A stretch of DNA of 64,000 nt from Methanosaeta sp. PtaB.Bin039 (GTDB lineage Archaea > Halobacteriota > Methanosarcinia > Methanotrichales > Methanotrichaceae). Position 1 is the stretch's first letter. Every line of letters begins with the position of its first letter. The translations under genes and the position numbers were made by a program. Positions 18,367 through 27,409 of the stretch are shown one piece after another. Location of the stretch: contig MVQI01000082.1 in assembly GCA_002067795.1 (NCBI GenBank), positions 124,001 through 188,000 on the forward strand. The letters run 5' to 3'. Under the pieces are notes generated by a model. The model had not been told where the DNA came from and made no database searches. It saw only the letters and a list, made by a program, of their open reading frames with translations.

Positions 18367-18825
18367 TCAGGTCCCGATCCGATCGGCGGATGTCGCCTCT
18401 TGGGCGATCTCAACGAGGATTATATCGAATATGAGGTCCTGGCCGGCAAGTGGATGATTGAAGTCAAGCGTGACCTCGTCTTGCGCCGCTTCCATCACGA
18501 TTGCGTACCGAATCCCGCTTGGCGTCTGCACCTGAAGCACGTCGCCTTCCTGCGGATCCATATCCGGAGGCATGAGGGATCGGTCCACCCTGGTCACCAT
18601 CTCCTCCTTCCTCGGGCCATAGGCCTGATCCATATCAACGTGGATAGTGCGGCACTGGCCCGGGCCCATCCCCCGCACTGCCTGCTCGAATCCCGGGATC
18701 ATGCTCCCCTCCCCTATTACGAACTCGAGCGGCTCCCGCCCTTCCGAACAATCAAACACACTCTCGTCCGACAGCTTGCCTGTATAGTGGACCCTGACGG
18801 TATCTCCTTCTTGTGCCAGTCTCAT
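18367..18825 (-). CDS. FKBP-type peptidyl-prolyl cis-trans isomerase (SlyD-like)
   Basis: A 152-residue cytosolic protein-folding helper. It starts MRLAQEGDTVRVHYTGKL with the FKBP core DGxxFDxS represented by DESVFDCSEGREPLEFVIGEG and PGFEQAVRGMGPG. Residues about 70-130 form the insert-in-flap domain of archaeal short FKBPs (EEMVTRVDRSLMPPD...). The ATG at 18825 follows GAGG at about 8 bases; a longer frame upstream has no family similarity. It lies downstream of glmS on the same strand, 167 bases away, with its own TATA-like TTTTATAC near 18863. Confidence 0.93.
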   Translation of the reverse strand: MRLAQEGDTVRVHYTGKLSDESVFDCSEGREPLEFVIGEGSMIPGFEQAVRGMGPGQCRTIHVDMDQAYGPRKEEMVTRVDRSLMPPDMDPQEGDVLQVQTPSGIRYAIVMEAAQDEVTLDFNHPLAGQDLIFDIILVEIAQEATSADRIGT

Positions 18826-18992
18826 CACAAAATCCTCGTCGGTCGGTGAGGCGGTTGTAGTATAAAACTCCTTGTATATCAAAGATGCCCGGCTGCACCC
18901 AGGTTTGGGATCGAGTCGAGGATGATATCTACCCCGGCCATGTGCCCGTATGGAAAAGCCATGCAGCCGGGGATAGATGCCCTGCCTATAAG

Positions 18993-20798
18993 CTACTCCA
19001 CAGTCACGCTCTTGGCCAGGTTTCGCGGCTTGTCGATCTCGCAGCCCAGCTCCCGGGCTGTGTAGTAGGCAAGCATCTGCACAGCTACCGAGGCCAGCAC
19101 AGCAGAGTAGATCGGCCTGGTGGCAGGCAGCTCCACAACCGTCCCGGCGATCTTTGGTATATCCTGATCCCCTTCTGTTGCAAAGGCAATCAGCTCTCCG
19201 CCCCTTGCCCGCACCTCTTTCATGTTGGACTGGATCTTCTTGCCGCATGTGGCCAGGGCTACCACCGGGGTTCCCTCGGTTATCAGGGCCAGAGGCCCGT
19301 GTTTCAGCTCTCCGGCCGCATAGCCCTCGGCAGGGATATATGCTATCTCCTTCATCTTGAGCGCTCCTTCGAGGGCTATGGGGTAAAGCACGTCCCTGCC
19401 GATGAAGAAGTAGCTGCCAAAGCGTGCGTAGGATTTTGCTATCTCTTCGATCTGATCCTTCTTGCGCAGCACCGTCTGGACCAGGCCCGGCAGCCTGGAA
19501 AACTCTGCCAGCATCTTGCGCCCCTCCTCAGGCATCAGATGGTTGCGGGCTCGGCCAAGGCGTATGCCGAGGAGGTAGAGCGCGGCCAACTGGCCTGTGA
19601 ACGTCTTGGTCGCTGCCACACCGATCTCCGGGCCGCATCGTGTGAATATGTTGCTGTCAACAAGCGAAGTGACTGTCGATCCCACAACATTGGTGATGGC
19701 CATGGACCGAACCCCGCATGTCTTGGCCTTCTTGAGTGCTACAAGCGTGTCGGCAGTCTCCCCTGACTGGGATATGGTGACCAGCAGGGCTCCTGGACGC
19801 AGCTGGATGTGGTGGAACTCGGAAGCCACCTCCACGTCGGTCGGAAGACCGACCGCCCGCGGGAAGAAGTATCTTGCCACAAGCCCGGCGTGGTAGGAGG
19901 TTCCACATGCTACTATGGATATGCGCTGAAGCGTGGAGATCTCCCAGGGATTCATTCCCAGATCGAGCCTTACGTCTCCCTCGATCTCAGAGATCCTCCC
20001 AGCCAGCGTCTCTGAAAGAGCCCTGGGCTGTTCGTGGATCTCCTTTAGCATGAAGTGGGGATAGCCACCCTTCTCTGCAGCGTCCACGTCCCAGTCTATC
20101 CTCTCCGGGTCCAGGTCACGGGGCTGCCCCTGGCTGTCAAGGATGGTTACCTGGCCAGCTGAGATCAGGGCCATCTCTTTGTCGCGGAGACGGGCAACGC
20201 TGCGTGTGTAGGGCAGCAATGCCGGCACATCTGAGGCCACGTAGTTGGAGCCTTGTCCGATGCCGATAACAAGGGGGCTGTCCTTGCGGGCGCAGACAAT
20301 GTAAGGAGACCTTGCGGAGAGGACGGCGACGGCATAGGAGCCCTCTACCACCTGGATCGCCTTGGACACAGCCTGGGACAGGTCGGACCGATAATTGTGA
20401 TTGATGAGGTGAGCCAGGACCTCGCTGTCGGTCTCTGATAAGAACTCATAGCCCAGGGCAGTCAGCTCATCGCGCAGCTCCAGGTAGTTCTCGATGATCC
20501 CGTTGTGGACTATCGCCAGATCTCCGGAGATATGGGGGTGAGCGTTCTCATCGCTGGGCCTGCCGTGGGTGGCCCACCGTGTGTGCCCGATGCCCATCCT
20601 CTCGCCTGGGGACCCCATCTTCTTGTAGGCCTTCTCCAGGTCGGCTATCCTGCCTGCCGACTTGAAGACCTCTATGCCCCCATTGCAGCGAACAGCGATC
20701 CCTGCCGAATCGTAACCCCGGTACTCCAGCCGCTTCAGCGTGTCGAAGAGGATCGGTCCGGCCTTCTCAAGTCCAGCATAAGCCACGATTCCGCACAT
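18993..20798 (-). CDS. glmS: Glutamine--fructose-6-phosphate aminotransferase (isomerising)
   Basis: Makes glucosamine 6-phosphate from fructose 6-phosphate and glutamine, the first step to UDP-GlcNAc. 601 residues, the usual length. The N-terminal nucleophile is Cys2 in MCGIVAYAG; the class II glutamine amidotransferase domain shows GHTRWATHG and HNGIIENY. Two SIS sugar-isomerase domains follow (around 275-410 and 445-590), with SQSGETADTLVAL and ending in PRNLAKSVTVE. It starts one base after the stop of the upstream GlmU-like gene, so the two form an operon supplying UDP-GlcNAc to the surrounding glycan genes. Confidence 0.97.
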   Translation of the reverse strand: MCGIVAYAGLEKAGPILFDTLKRLEYRGYDSAGIAVRCNGGIEVFKSAGRIADLEKAYKKMGSPGERMGIGHTRWATHGRPSDENAHPHISGDLAIVHNGIIENYLELRDELTALGYEFLSETDSEVLAHLINHNYRSDLSQAVSKAIQVVEGSYAVAVLSARSPYIVCARKDSPLVIGIGQGSNYVASDVPALLPYTRSVARLRDKEMALISAGQVTILDSQGQPRDLDPERIDWDVDAAEKGGYPHFMLKEIHEQPRALSETLAGRISEIEGDVRLDLGMNPWEISTLQRISIVACGTSYHAGLVARYFFPRAVGLPTDVEVASEFHHIQLRPGALLVTISQSGETADTLVALKKAKTCGVRSMAITNVVGSTVTSLVDSNIFTRCGPEIGVAATKTFTGQLAALYLLGIRLGRARNHLMPEEGRKMLAEFSRLPGLVQTVLRKKDQIEEIAKSYARFGSYFFIGRDVLYPIALEGALKMKEIAYIPAEGYAAGELKHGPLALITEGTPVVALATCGKKIQSNMKEVRARGGELIAFATEGDQDIPKIAGTVVELPATRPIYSAVLASVAVQMLAYYTARELGCEIDKPRNLAKSVTVE

Positions 20799-20799
20799 C

Positions 20800-21996
20800 T
20801 CAGATCACTCTCGATCCCCTCTCCACCGATCCTCTAACAGTGACACCGGATCCTATGCGGCAGTCGGTGCCGATCATGGTTCCCGGCAGCATCAGGGCCC
20901 GGCTGCCGACACACGAGTGGTCGGCCACAACCGATCCGAACTCGGCCCGGCGGCATATATCCTCAACCTCAACAATTGACGATCCGGACTCCGCCAGGAA
21001 CTGATCGCCGATGGAGCAGTCGGCCCCGATCACCGAGTCGGAGATGATGCAGCCTGAGCCCACACGGGTGCCTGGCATGATTATGCTGTTGCGGATCTCG
21101 GTGTGTGAGCCCACACGTGCCGAGTCGCAGATGGTCGACGATGGCAGGACGATGGCATTTGGTCCGATGTCGCAATTGCGGCCGATGCTCACTGGGCCCA
21201 CTATGTAGCAGCCGGCCCGGATGATCGAACCCTTGCCCACCTCCACCGGGCCGCGCAGCTGGGCGCCATCTTCCACATTGCCCTTGACCTCCATCTCCCG
21301 CAGCCCATTGGCTATGCTGTTGGCGCTGAGCAGATCCCATACGAATATGGCGTCGGCCCAAACCCCGTCGGTTACATGAGCCCTCACCTCCCAGCCGGCA
21401 TCGATCATCCGGGCCAGGGTCTGCGTCAGCTCGTAAGATCCCCTCTCCGATATGGGCGTGCGTGGCAGCTCCTGGAATATGTCGAGTCCGAAGCGATAGG
21501 CGCCCGTGTTCAGAATGCCTGCGCAGGGGCGGCCGGGCTTCTCGGCTATCGCAACCACCCGGTTCTCCTCCACGGTGAGAACGCCATAATCTCCTGTTGT
21601 GCGGCGCATGGCCGCCAGGATGACGTATTCTCCTGGGGCCGCAATCAGCTCGGATACAGCCTTCTCATCCAGCAGGTTGTCCCCGCTGAGAACCAGAAAG
21701 TCCCCATCGATTTCATCCTTCACCCTCGAGAGGGCGTGGGCGGTGCCTAATATCTCGTCTTGGACCACATAGCTGATCCTGACCCCGTAGCGGAGACCGT
21801 CCTCGAAGTGGTCCATTATCCGCTCCTTTTGGTACCCCACCACGACGATCAGGTCCCGGATACCGTTGGCTGCCAGGGCTCTGATCACATGCTCCATGAA
21901 AGGCCTGTTGCCCACCGGCAGCATGACTTTGGACCTGGTCTGAGTGAGGGGCCGACACCGGCGTCCCTCACCGGCTGCAAGTATAACCGCCTTCAT
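20800..21996 (-). CDS. Bifunctional sugar-1-phosphate nucleotidylyltransferase/acetyltransferase (GlmU-like, copy 2)
   Basis: A 398-residue protein with an N-terminal nucleotidyltransferase domain (MKAVILAAGEGRRCRPLTQTRSK) and a C-terminal left-handed beta-helix from about residue 235 (EVGKGSIIRAGCYIVG and many similar repeats). It is a paralogue of the protein at 12725-13933. The ATG at 21996 directly precedes the conserved loop; the frame is open 87 codons further upstream but without family similarity. It is translationally close to glmS (one-base gap), so this copy is the better candidate for the true GlmU of UDP-GlcNAc synthesis. A strong TATA box lies about 50 bases upstream. Confidence 0.9.
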   Translation of the reverse strand: MKAVILAAGEGRRCRPLTQTRSKVMLPVGNRPFMEHVIRALAANGIRDLIVVVGYQKERIMDHFEDGLRYGVRISYVVQDEILGTAHALSRVKDEIDGDFLVLSGDNLLDEKAVSELIAAPGEYVILAAMRRTTGDYGVLTVEENRVVAIAEKPGRPCAGILNTGAYRFGLDIFQELPRTPISERGSYELTQTLARMIDAGWEVRAHVTDGVWADAIFVWDLLSANSIANGLREMEVKGNVEDGAQLRGPVEVGKGSIIRAGCYIVGPVSIGRNCDIGPNAIVLPSSTICDSARVGSHTEIRNSIIMPGTRVGSGCIISDSVIGADCSIGDQFLAESGSSIVEVEDICRRAEFGSVVADHSCVGSRALMLPGTMIGTDCRIGSGVTVRGSVERGSRVI

Positions 21997-22042
21997 TAAT
22001 CGCACCCAGCGTGAGTTGATTCCAGGAAAAAAGAGCGGTCTC

Positions 22043-22052
22043 TTTATATAAC
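22043..22052 (-). promoter_or_regulatory. TATA box for the glmU-like/glmS operon
   Basis: On the minus strand GTTATATAAAG reads toward the gene starting at 21996, giving a transcript start near 22021. Confidence 0.6.
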
Positions 22053-22198
22053 TAGCTGGCTGTGGCGAGCGCCAAAAATAGCCGGCATCGGTCGCAGACA
22101 CCGCTTCGGGGAGATTTGGCTTGGTGTTTGGCCGGATCGCGAAGGCGCCCGTGGCATATCCGATCCTCCGATTTCGGCCGCCTCTCGCCTGGCATAGG

Positions 22199-22206
22199 AA
22201 TTTAAA
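22199..22206 (+). promoter_or_regulatory. TATA box for the glycosyltransferase operon
   Basis: AATTTAAA, reading toward the gene at 22257. The expected transcript start is near 22230. It is divergent from the glmU/glmS promoter. Confidence 0.5.
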
Positions 22207-22256
22207 GGCCAGAGGGAGATAGGGCCGGTACGATCGATACGTTTCAGGACGAGGCA

Positions 22257-23396
22257 ATGAATATACTGGTCATACCCACCACGGACTGGATACGCCACCC
22301 GTTTCCCAATCGGCTCAACTTCATCTTCGATATACTGGCCGAGAGGCACAGCGTCCACGTCCTGCACTTCGAGCTGTCCCGCTTCAGGGACAACCCGCCC
22401 CGGGAGACCCGATGCAATCTTCATAAAGCCGGATCGGTACAGGCCGGGGACCCTTCCGTTTACTATCTCAAGAGCGCTCTTGTCCACTGGCAGGCGATCC
22501 AAAGGGTGATCCGCGAGGAAGGCATCGAGGTCATCCTCTCCGCAAACATCATGCCGTCCTTTCTGGCAAGCCTGACCGGCGTGCCGGTGGTCTTCGATTA
22601 CCTGGACCACCTGGAGGAGTCGGCCTCAATATACTATCCCGGCTCCATCCGTGGTGAAGCGGTGAAGCGGGGGGTGCGCATGATCACCAGGCACAACCTT
22701 CGGCAGGCCAGAGAGGTGATCACGGTGACAAATGAGCTTCGGGACTTTCTGCAGGGTCTAGGGGTTACGAGTGTGGAGGTGATCCCCAACGGTGTGGACA
22801 CCACGCTCCTGCAACCAATGGACATGTCCGAGGCGAAGCGGGCTTTAGGCCTGCGTGGGCCGGTGATAGGCTATGTGGGCTCTCTGGAGTACTGGGTCGA
22901 CCTTGAGATGGTTGTGGGGGCACTGCCAAATCTCGACGTCACCCTTCTGGTGGTGGGCCCCGGGCTGTTCACCGATTATGGAGAGCGCATACAGGGAGAG
23001 GCCCGGTCACTTGGTGTGGCCGACCGCGTGGTCTTCACCGGCGCCGTTCCCTATGCCCAGCTGGGACGGTACATATCGGCCATGGATATCGGGCTCAATC
23101 CACTCAAGATGATGAAGAAGAACGAGTATGCTGCCGGAGGCAAGATATTCAACTACCTGTCCTGCGGCCGGCCTGTCCTTTCCAGCCGGATGATCTCTCT
23201 GGAGCGGCTGCTTGGCGACGGCCTGCGATACTATGACGATCAGGAGAGCTTCGTCTCCAATGTGAGGTCCATGCTCTCGAAGCCAGAGGAACCGGAGAAG
23301 AACCGGGCAATAGCTGAGAGATTCGATTGGCGGTCCCTGGCCAAGCAGTACGAGGCGGTGCTTACGCGGGCCAAGACGACCAGGGTGATATCATGA
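22257..23396 (+). CDS. Glycosyltransferase, GT4 type (GT-B fold)
   Basis: A 379-residue predicted retaining glycosyltransferase. The N-terminal half carries a Rossmann-like start (MNILVIPTTDWIRHPFPNR); the C-terminal nucleotide-sugar domain has VIPNGVDTTLLQP, then GYVGSLEYWVDLEM and the donor-binding segment KIFNYLSCGRPVLSS near residue 295. No membrane segment is evident, so it likely acts on the cytosolic side of the membrane. Donor and acceptor are unknown. It is first in a run of glycosyltransferase, second glycosyltransferase, asparagine synthetase and third glycosyltransferase, all plus strand and closely spaced. Confidence 0.87.
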   Translation: MNILVIPTTDWIRHPFPNRLNFIFDILAERHSVHVLHFELSRFRDNPPRETRCNLHKAGSVQAGDPSVYYLKSALVHWQAIQRVIREEGIEVILSANIMPSFLASLTGVPVVFDYLDHLEESASIYYPGSIRGEAVKRGVRMITRHNLRQAREVITVTNELRDFLQGLGVTSVEVIPNGVDTTLLQPMDMSEAKRALGLRGPVIGYVGSLEYWVDLEMVVGALPNLDVTLLVVGPGLFTDYGERIQGEARSLGVADRVVFTGAVPYAQLGRYISAMDIGLNPLKMMKKNEYAAGGKIFNYLSCGRPVLSSRMISLERLLGDGLRYYDDQESFVSNVRSMLSKPEEPEKNRAIAERFDWRSLAKQYEAVLTRAKTTRVIS

Positions 23397-23427
23397 ATGG
23401 CCGAGATGCGGCGCTGAGGCGATTTCA

Positions 23428-24411
23428 GTGAAGGTGATGCTTCTGGCCAACCAGCCTGAGCGGACCACCCGGCTTCAGCTCTTCCGGTCCACGCTACAGG
23501 AGCTGGGCTACGAGGTGGTGGTTCCGTCCTTCGGAACCTCCAACTGGCTCGCCATCACCAGGGCATCCCAGGAGATGGTCAGGCGGGAGGAGCCGGACGT
23601 GCTGCATATATTCAACGTGCCTGACATAATCTACCACAAGATGCCTCAGCTTCGGGGGCGGTTTCGCCGGCTGATATACGACTACCGCTCCCCCTGGGGG
23701 GTGGAGACCCAGATGAGGTTTGGCCAGGCTGGCCTGGCTTTTTGCGAGCGTTTCGAGTCTGAGCTGGCCAGGTCGGCGGATCTGATAACCACGGTAAATT
23801 CACCTCTAAGGGATAAGGCCCTGGCCTTCGCTCCAGACAAATCCGTGCACATAATCCCCAACTACCCTTCTCAGAGCTTCCTTAAGATGGGCCAGGAGAG
23901 CTCCGGCCTTGACCTGGGTGAGGGGTCGGTCATCTTCGTTGGCAGGGTCTGCGAGCAGGAGGGGGTCGGAAACCTGCTGAGGATCGCAAGGGCGTGCCCG
24001 GATCAGCAGTTCTGGATAGTTGGCGGCGGCCCGTTCTCCTGGTGGTATCTGAAGAGGTGCCCCCCCAACCTGCGCTCGCTTGGGTGGCAGCCCCACGTCA
24101 AGGTAGCCTCGCTTGTCAGGCAGGCGGCGCTCTGTCTTATCCCCCGCGAGGAGAACGTTCTTACCCCCTATTCAACCGACCTGAGCATCTGGAAGCTAAA
24201 CGAGTACCTGAATATGGGCAAGGCCGTTCTTGCTTCCGGTATCACCAGGGAGGGGGATCGCAAGAACCTTGAGGTTGTGAAGAGCAGCCGTCTGGCAGAG
24301 CGGGTCGGGCCCTGGCTTGAGCGGGGGCCGCAGCCGCTGGGCGGAAGCGATCTGCGGTTCTGGGAGTCCAACCGGGAGCTGATCGAGAAGGTGTATCAGG
24401 AAGTCGTCTGA
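23428..24411 (+). CDS. Glycosyltransferase family 4-like protein
   Basis: A 327-residue GT-B-type protein. The start is the GTG at 23428 (MKVMLLANQPERTTR); no good ATG exists. PDVLHIFNVPD and IPNYPSQSF mark the two Rossmann-like halves; VIFVGRVCEQEGVGNLLRIA and KLNEYLNMGKAVLAS mark the donor-binding domain. It is shorter than most GT4 proteins, but both halves seem present. Its stop overlaps the asparagine synthetase start by one base (TGATG), so translation is coupled. Confidence 0.83.
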   Translation: MKVMLLANQPERTTRLQLFRSTLQELGYEVVVPSFGTSNWLAITRASQEMVRREEPDVLHIFNVPDIIYHKMPQLRGRFRRLIYDYRSPWGVETQMRFGQAGLAFCERFESELARSADLITTVNSPLRDKALAFAPDKSVHIIPNYPSQSFLKMGQESSGLDLGEGSVIFVGRVCEQEGVGNLLRIARACPDQQFWIVGGGPFSWWYLKRCPPNLRSLGWQPHVKVASLVRQAALCLIPREENVLTPYSTDLSIWKLNEYLNMGKAVLASGITREGDRKNLEVVKSSRLAERVGPWLERGPQPLGGSDLRFWESNRELIEKVYQEVV

Positions 24412-26246
24412 TGTGCGGGATAAACGGGTTCTCCTGGGACGACCCCTTGCTTGTCCAATCCATGAACGGGGTCCTGCGGCATCGGGGACCGGACGACGAA
24501 GGGACCTTCTGCGACGGTCGGGCCACGCTTGGCCACTGCAGGCTCTCCATCATCGACCTGTCAGCCCAGGGGCATCAGCCCATGAGCAACGAGGACAAGA
24601 ACCTCTGGATAACCTACAACGGCGAGATCTATAACTTCTCCTCCATCCGATCCGAGCTTCAGGAGATGGGGCACCGGTTCGCCTCCCGCACCGACACCGA
24701 GGTGATAATCCATTCATATGAGCAGTGGGGGCCCTCATGTGTGGATAGGTTCAACGGGATGTGGGCGTTCGCGCTCTACGATCAAGAGAAAGGGCAGATA
24801 TTTCTATGCCGGGACAGGTTCGGCGTAAAGCCCCTCTACTATCACCATGACAGCAGAGGCCTGATCTTCTCCTCAGAGATCAAGGCCCTTCTCCCTGCCC
24901 TTCCCAGCCTCTCTGCCCATCCGCGGGCTGTATACGAGTACCTGGCATTTGGCTTCACCGACCATCTGCGGGAGACCTTTTTATCGGGGGTGGACAGGCT
25001 GATGCCCGGGGAGTGGATGATCTACGATCTGTCGACCGGCCGGATCAGGCTGAATCGATGGTACGGTCTGCCAGATCGGCTGAAGGCGGGGGAGGTCCCG
25101 GACGATCCCACCCAGCAGGTTCGATCGCTGTTCCTTGACAGCGTGCGCTGCCGCCTCGTCTCAGACGTTGCGGTGGGCTCTTGCCTCAGCGGCGGCATCG
25201 ACTCCTCTGCCATAGTCTATGCCATGCGTGCAGTCAGCCCCAAGTCACGGATCAAGACATTCTCCATGGTATTTCCAGGGCATAGGCTTGACGAGTCGCG
25301 ATTCGTGGAAAAGGTGGTTGAGGATGTCGGAGCCGAATCGTTCCTTGTCACTCCCTCTGCAGAGGAGCTCATGCAGGACCTGCAGGATCTGGTCTGGTCG
25401 CAGGAGGAGCCTTTCCGTTCGATAAGCATATACGGGCAGTACAGGGTGATGAGGCTTGCACATGAGCACGGCATGAAGGTGCTCTTGGACGGCCAGGGCT
25501 CAGACGAGCTATTCGCCGGCTATTTCATCTACTTCAAGTATTACCTCTTCGAGTGCCTGAGAAAGGGGCGCTTTGATGAGGCTCTGGCAGCGGCCAGGGC
25601 CATTGGTTACAATCCGTCCGACCTGGTGGTCTTCCCGCTGGCTACCCTGGGCTTCCGCATGGGGCTCGGAGGCCTGCTCAAATACATCTGGAATCGGGGT
25701 CTGGGCTACCTCAGGCCGTTTTACCAGGGTCCCACCTCCACCCCTTTTGCAGAGCGGGGATTTGATCTCAATTCGGCGTTGATCTCAGATCTTCTCTGCT
25801 ACAGCATCCCTCAGCTCCTGCGCTACGAGGACAAGAACTCGATGCGCTGGTCCGTAGAGACAAGGGTGCCCTTCCTGGACTTCCGCCTGGTGGAGTTGGC
25901 CGAGTCGCTGCCTTCCGGCCTGAAGATTCATGGCGGCGGCACAAAGCATGTCCTGCGCCAGGCCCTTGAGGGGCTTGTCTCCTCTCTCATACTTGGCCGC
26001 AGAGACAAGATCGGCTTCGCAACTCCGGATGGAGATTGGCTCAGCACGCCGGAGATCACCTCGATATTCGATGAGATCTTCGCCTCACCCGAATTTCGGT
26101 CCCGGCCTTACTGGGATGCGGACCGTGTGGCTGCAGCCTTTCAGGATTGTAAGGCCGGCCGCCGCCAGAGCGGCGAGCAGCTGTGGAGGATAGTGAACAC
26201 CGAGCTGTGGCTTCGAGCGTTTGTGGATGGGGGTCATGGGTCTTGA
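24411..26246 (+). CDS. asnB: Asparagine synthetase (glutamine-hydrolysing), AsnB type
   Basis: 611 residues. The class II amidotransferase domain starts with Cys2 in MCGINGFSW and shows RHRGPDDEG and YNGEIYN. The ATP-pyrophosphatase loop SGGIDSSAIVYA lies near residue 262. AsnB-like proteins within glycan clusters often amidate sugar uronic acids or unknown substrates rather than aspartate. Here it sits between glycosyltransferases and starts one base before the end of the upstream gene, so a role in making a uronamide in the glycan is as plausible as asparagine synthesis; amidated uronic acids are known in archaeal glycans. The sequence alone does not decide this. Confidence 0.88.
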   Translation: MCGINGFSWDDPLLVQSMNGVLRHRGPDDEGTFCDGRATLGHCRLSIIDLSAQGHQPMSNEDKNLWITYNGEIYNFSSIRSELQEMGHRFASRTDTEVIIHSYEQWGPSCVDRFNGMWAFALYDQEKGQIFLCRDRFGVKPLYYHHDSRGLIFSSEIKALLPALPSLSAHPRAVYEYLAFGFTDHLRETFLSGVDRLMPGEWMIYDLSTGRIRLNRWYGLPDRLKAGEVPDDPTQQVRSLFLDSVRCRLVSDVAVGSCLSGGIDSSAIVYAMRAVSPKSRIKTFSMVFPGHRLDESRFVEKVVEDVGAESFLVTPSAEELMQDLQDLVWSQEEPFRSISIYGQYRVMRLAHEHGMKVLLDGQGSDELFAGYFIYFKYYLFECLRKGRFDEALAAARAIGYNPSDLVVFPLATLGFRMGLGGLLKYIWNRGLGYLRPFYQGPTSTPFAERGFDLNSALISDLLCYSIPQLLRYEDKNSMRWSVETRVPFLDFRLVELAESLPSGLKIHGGGTKHVLRQALEGLVSSLILGRRDKIGFATPDGDWLSTPEITSIFDEIFASPEFRSRPYWDADRVAAAFQDCKAGRRQSGEQLWRIVNTELWLRAFVDGGHGS

Positions 26247-27187
26247 AAGGTCACGATCCCATAAGGGGCTCGGTTCTTCATGTGGGTGATACGGCAGGAG
26301 TCCCTCGTGTGCTGTCTTTGGCCCAGCGCGGGCTCGGCATGAAGAGCGATGTCATCGCGTTTCAACATCACAAGTTCGGTTACGAAGCGGATTTTCTCAG
26401 GCCGACCAAGACTCCTTTTCCCTTTCGTTGTCTGGAGAGGATATTGAGCTTATCAAAGTTGGTCGATGAGTACGATATACTCCATTTCCATTACTCGTCT
26501 GCCTTACCGATGGGACTGGATATCCCTCTCTGGAAGAGGATGGGCAAGAAGATCGTGATCCATCATAAGGGCGACGATATAAGGGGAAAGGGGGAAGGAT
26601 ATCTCTTTTCGCATCTGTCAGATGGGATCATCGTATCCACACCGGATTTGCTGGAGTGGTCTGAGGATGCGATATGGGTGCCGAATCCAATAGATCTCGA
26701 CTCCTGTCCACCGATAGGGATTCCCGAGCATTCCGGACCCTTACGAATCGTTCACGCCCCAAGCGATAGAAGGATCAAGGGAACTGAACATGTGATACGT
26801 GCCGTAGATGAGATCCAAAAGGAAGGGTATTATGTGGAGCTGATAATGGTAGAGAACACGCCTCATGAGGAGGCCAGAAAGCTCTACATGGGTGCAGATA
26901 TCATGGTCGATCAGCTTCTAGTCGGGTGGTATGGGAACTTCGCCATTGAGGCAATGGCCCTTGGCAAGCCGGTATGCGCGTTCATCAGGGAGGACCTGGC
27001 GTCGTATCTCGATGGAGCACCCGTGATCAATACGGGGCCCATAGATCTCGCGGCCAAGCTCAAGTCGCTGGTGGAGGATGCCTCGTGGAGGCGGTCACTT
27101 GGCCGAGCTGGCCGGTCTTATGTTGAGAGACGGCACCGGAGCGATCTGGTGGCAAAGTATATTATTAAGTATATTTATAATTTATAA
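26243..27187 (+). CDS. Glycosyltransferase, GT4-like
   Basis: A 314-residue predicted GT-B protein. I chose TTG 26243, which overlaps the asnB stop (TTGA), because the product then begins LKGHDPIRGSVLHVGDTAGVP, a normal glycosyltransferase N-terminus; the longer in-frame extension lies inside asnB. Later motifs are HFHYSSALPMGLD, VPNPIDLDSCPP and MVDQLLVGWYGNFAIEAMALGKPV, the conserved donor site. Base composition falls clearly at this gene: A and T in third positions are frequent, unlike asnB directly before it. This marks the left border of an AT-richer glycan segment. Confidence 0.82.
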   Translation: MKGHDPIRGSVLHVGDTAGVPRVLSLAQRGLGMKSDVIAFQHHKFGYEADFLRPTKTPFPFRCLERILSLSKLVDEYDILHFHYSSALPMGLDIPLWKRMGKKIVIHHKGDDIRGKGEGYLFSHLSDGIIVSTPDLLEWSEDAIWVPNPIDLDSCPPIGIPEHSGPLRIVHAPSDRRIKGTEHVIRAVDEIQKEGYYVELIMVENTPHEEARKLYMGADIMVDQLLVGWYGNFAIEAMALGKPVCAFIREDLASYLDGAPVINTGPIDLAAKLKSLVEDASWRRSLGRAGRSYVERRHRSDLVAKYIIKYIYNL

Positions 27188-27409
27188 TTATTATTTAGGG
27201 TATATTTCCTTTTCGGCAGGAACTCCGCTTGGGATATCTTATTATACTTGGCAGCATTATTTCTCGCTCTAAGCATTGAAACAGTCGTTGACGGGTTACC
27301 CTCAGCACGTGATACGAGATGATCTGTTATTCTCATCGTTATCAATGTTATTGTGATTGCCTATTCAGCTGCTTTACTTTTAGGAAATAGATCCAATTTG
27401 TGACCAAAT

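Noticed and set aside
18826-19248. Upstream extension of the FKBP frame
   Set aside because: The extension has no family similarity, lies antisense to glmS and TATA/ribosome-binding signals are directly before 18825.
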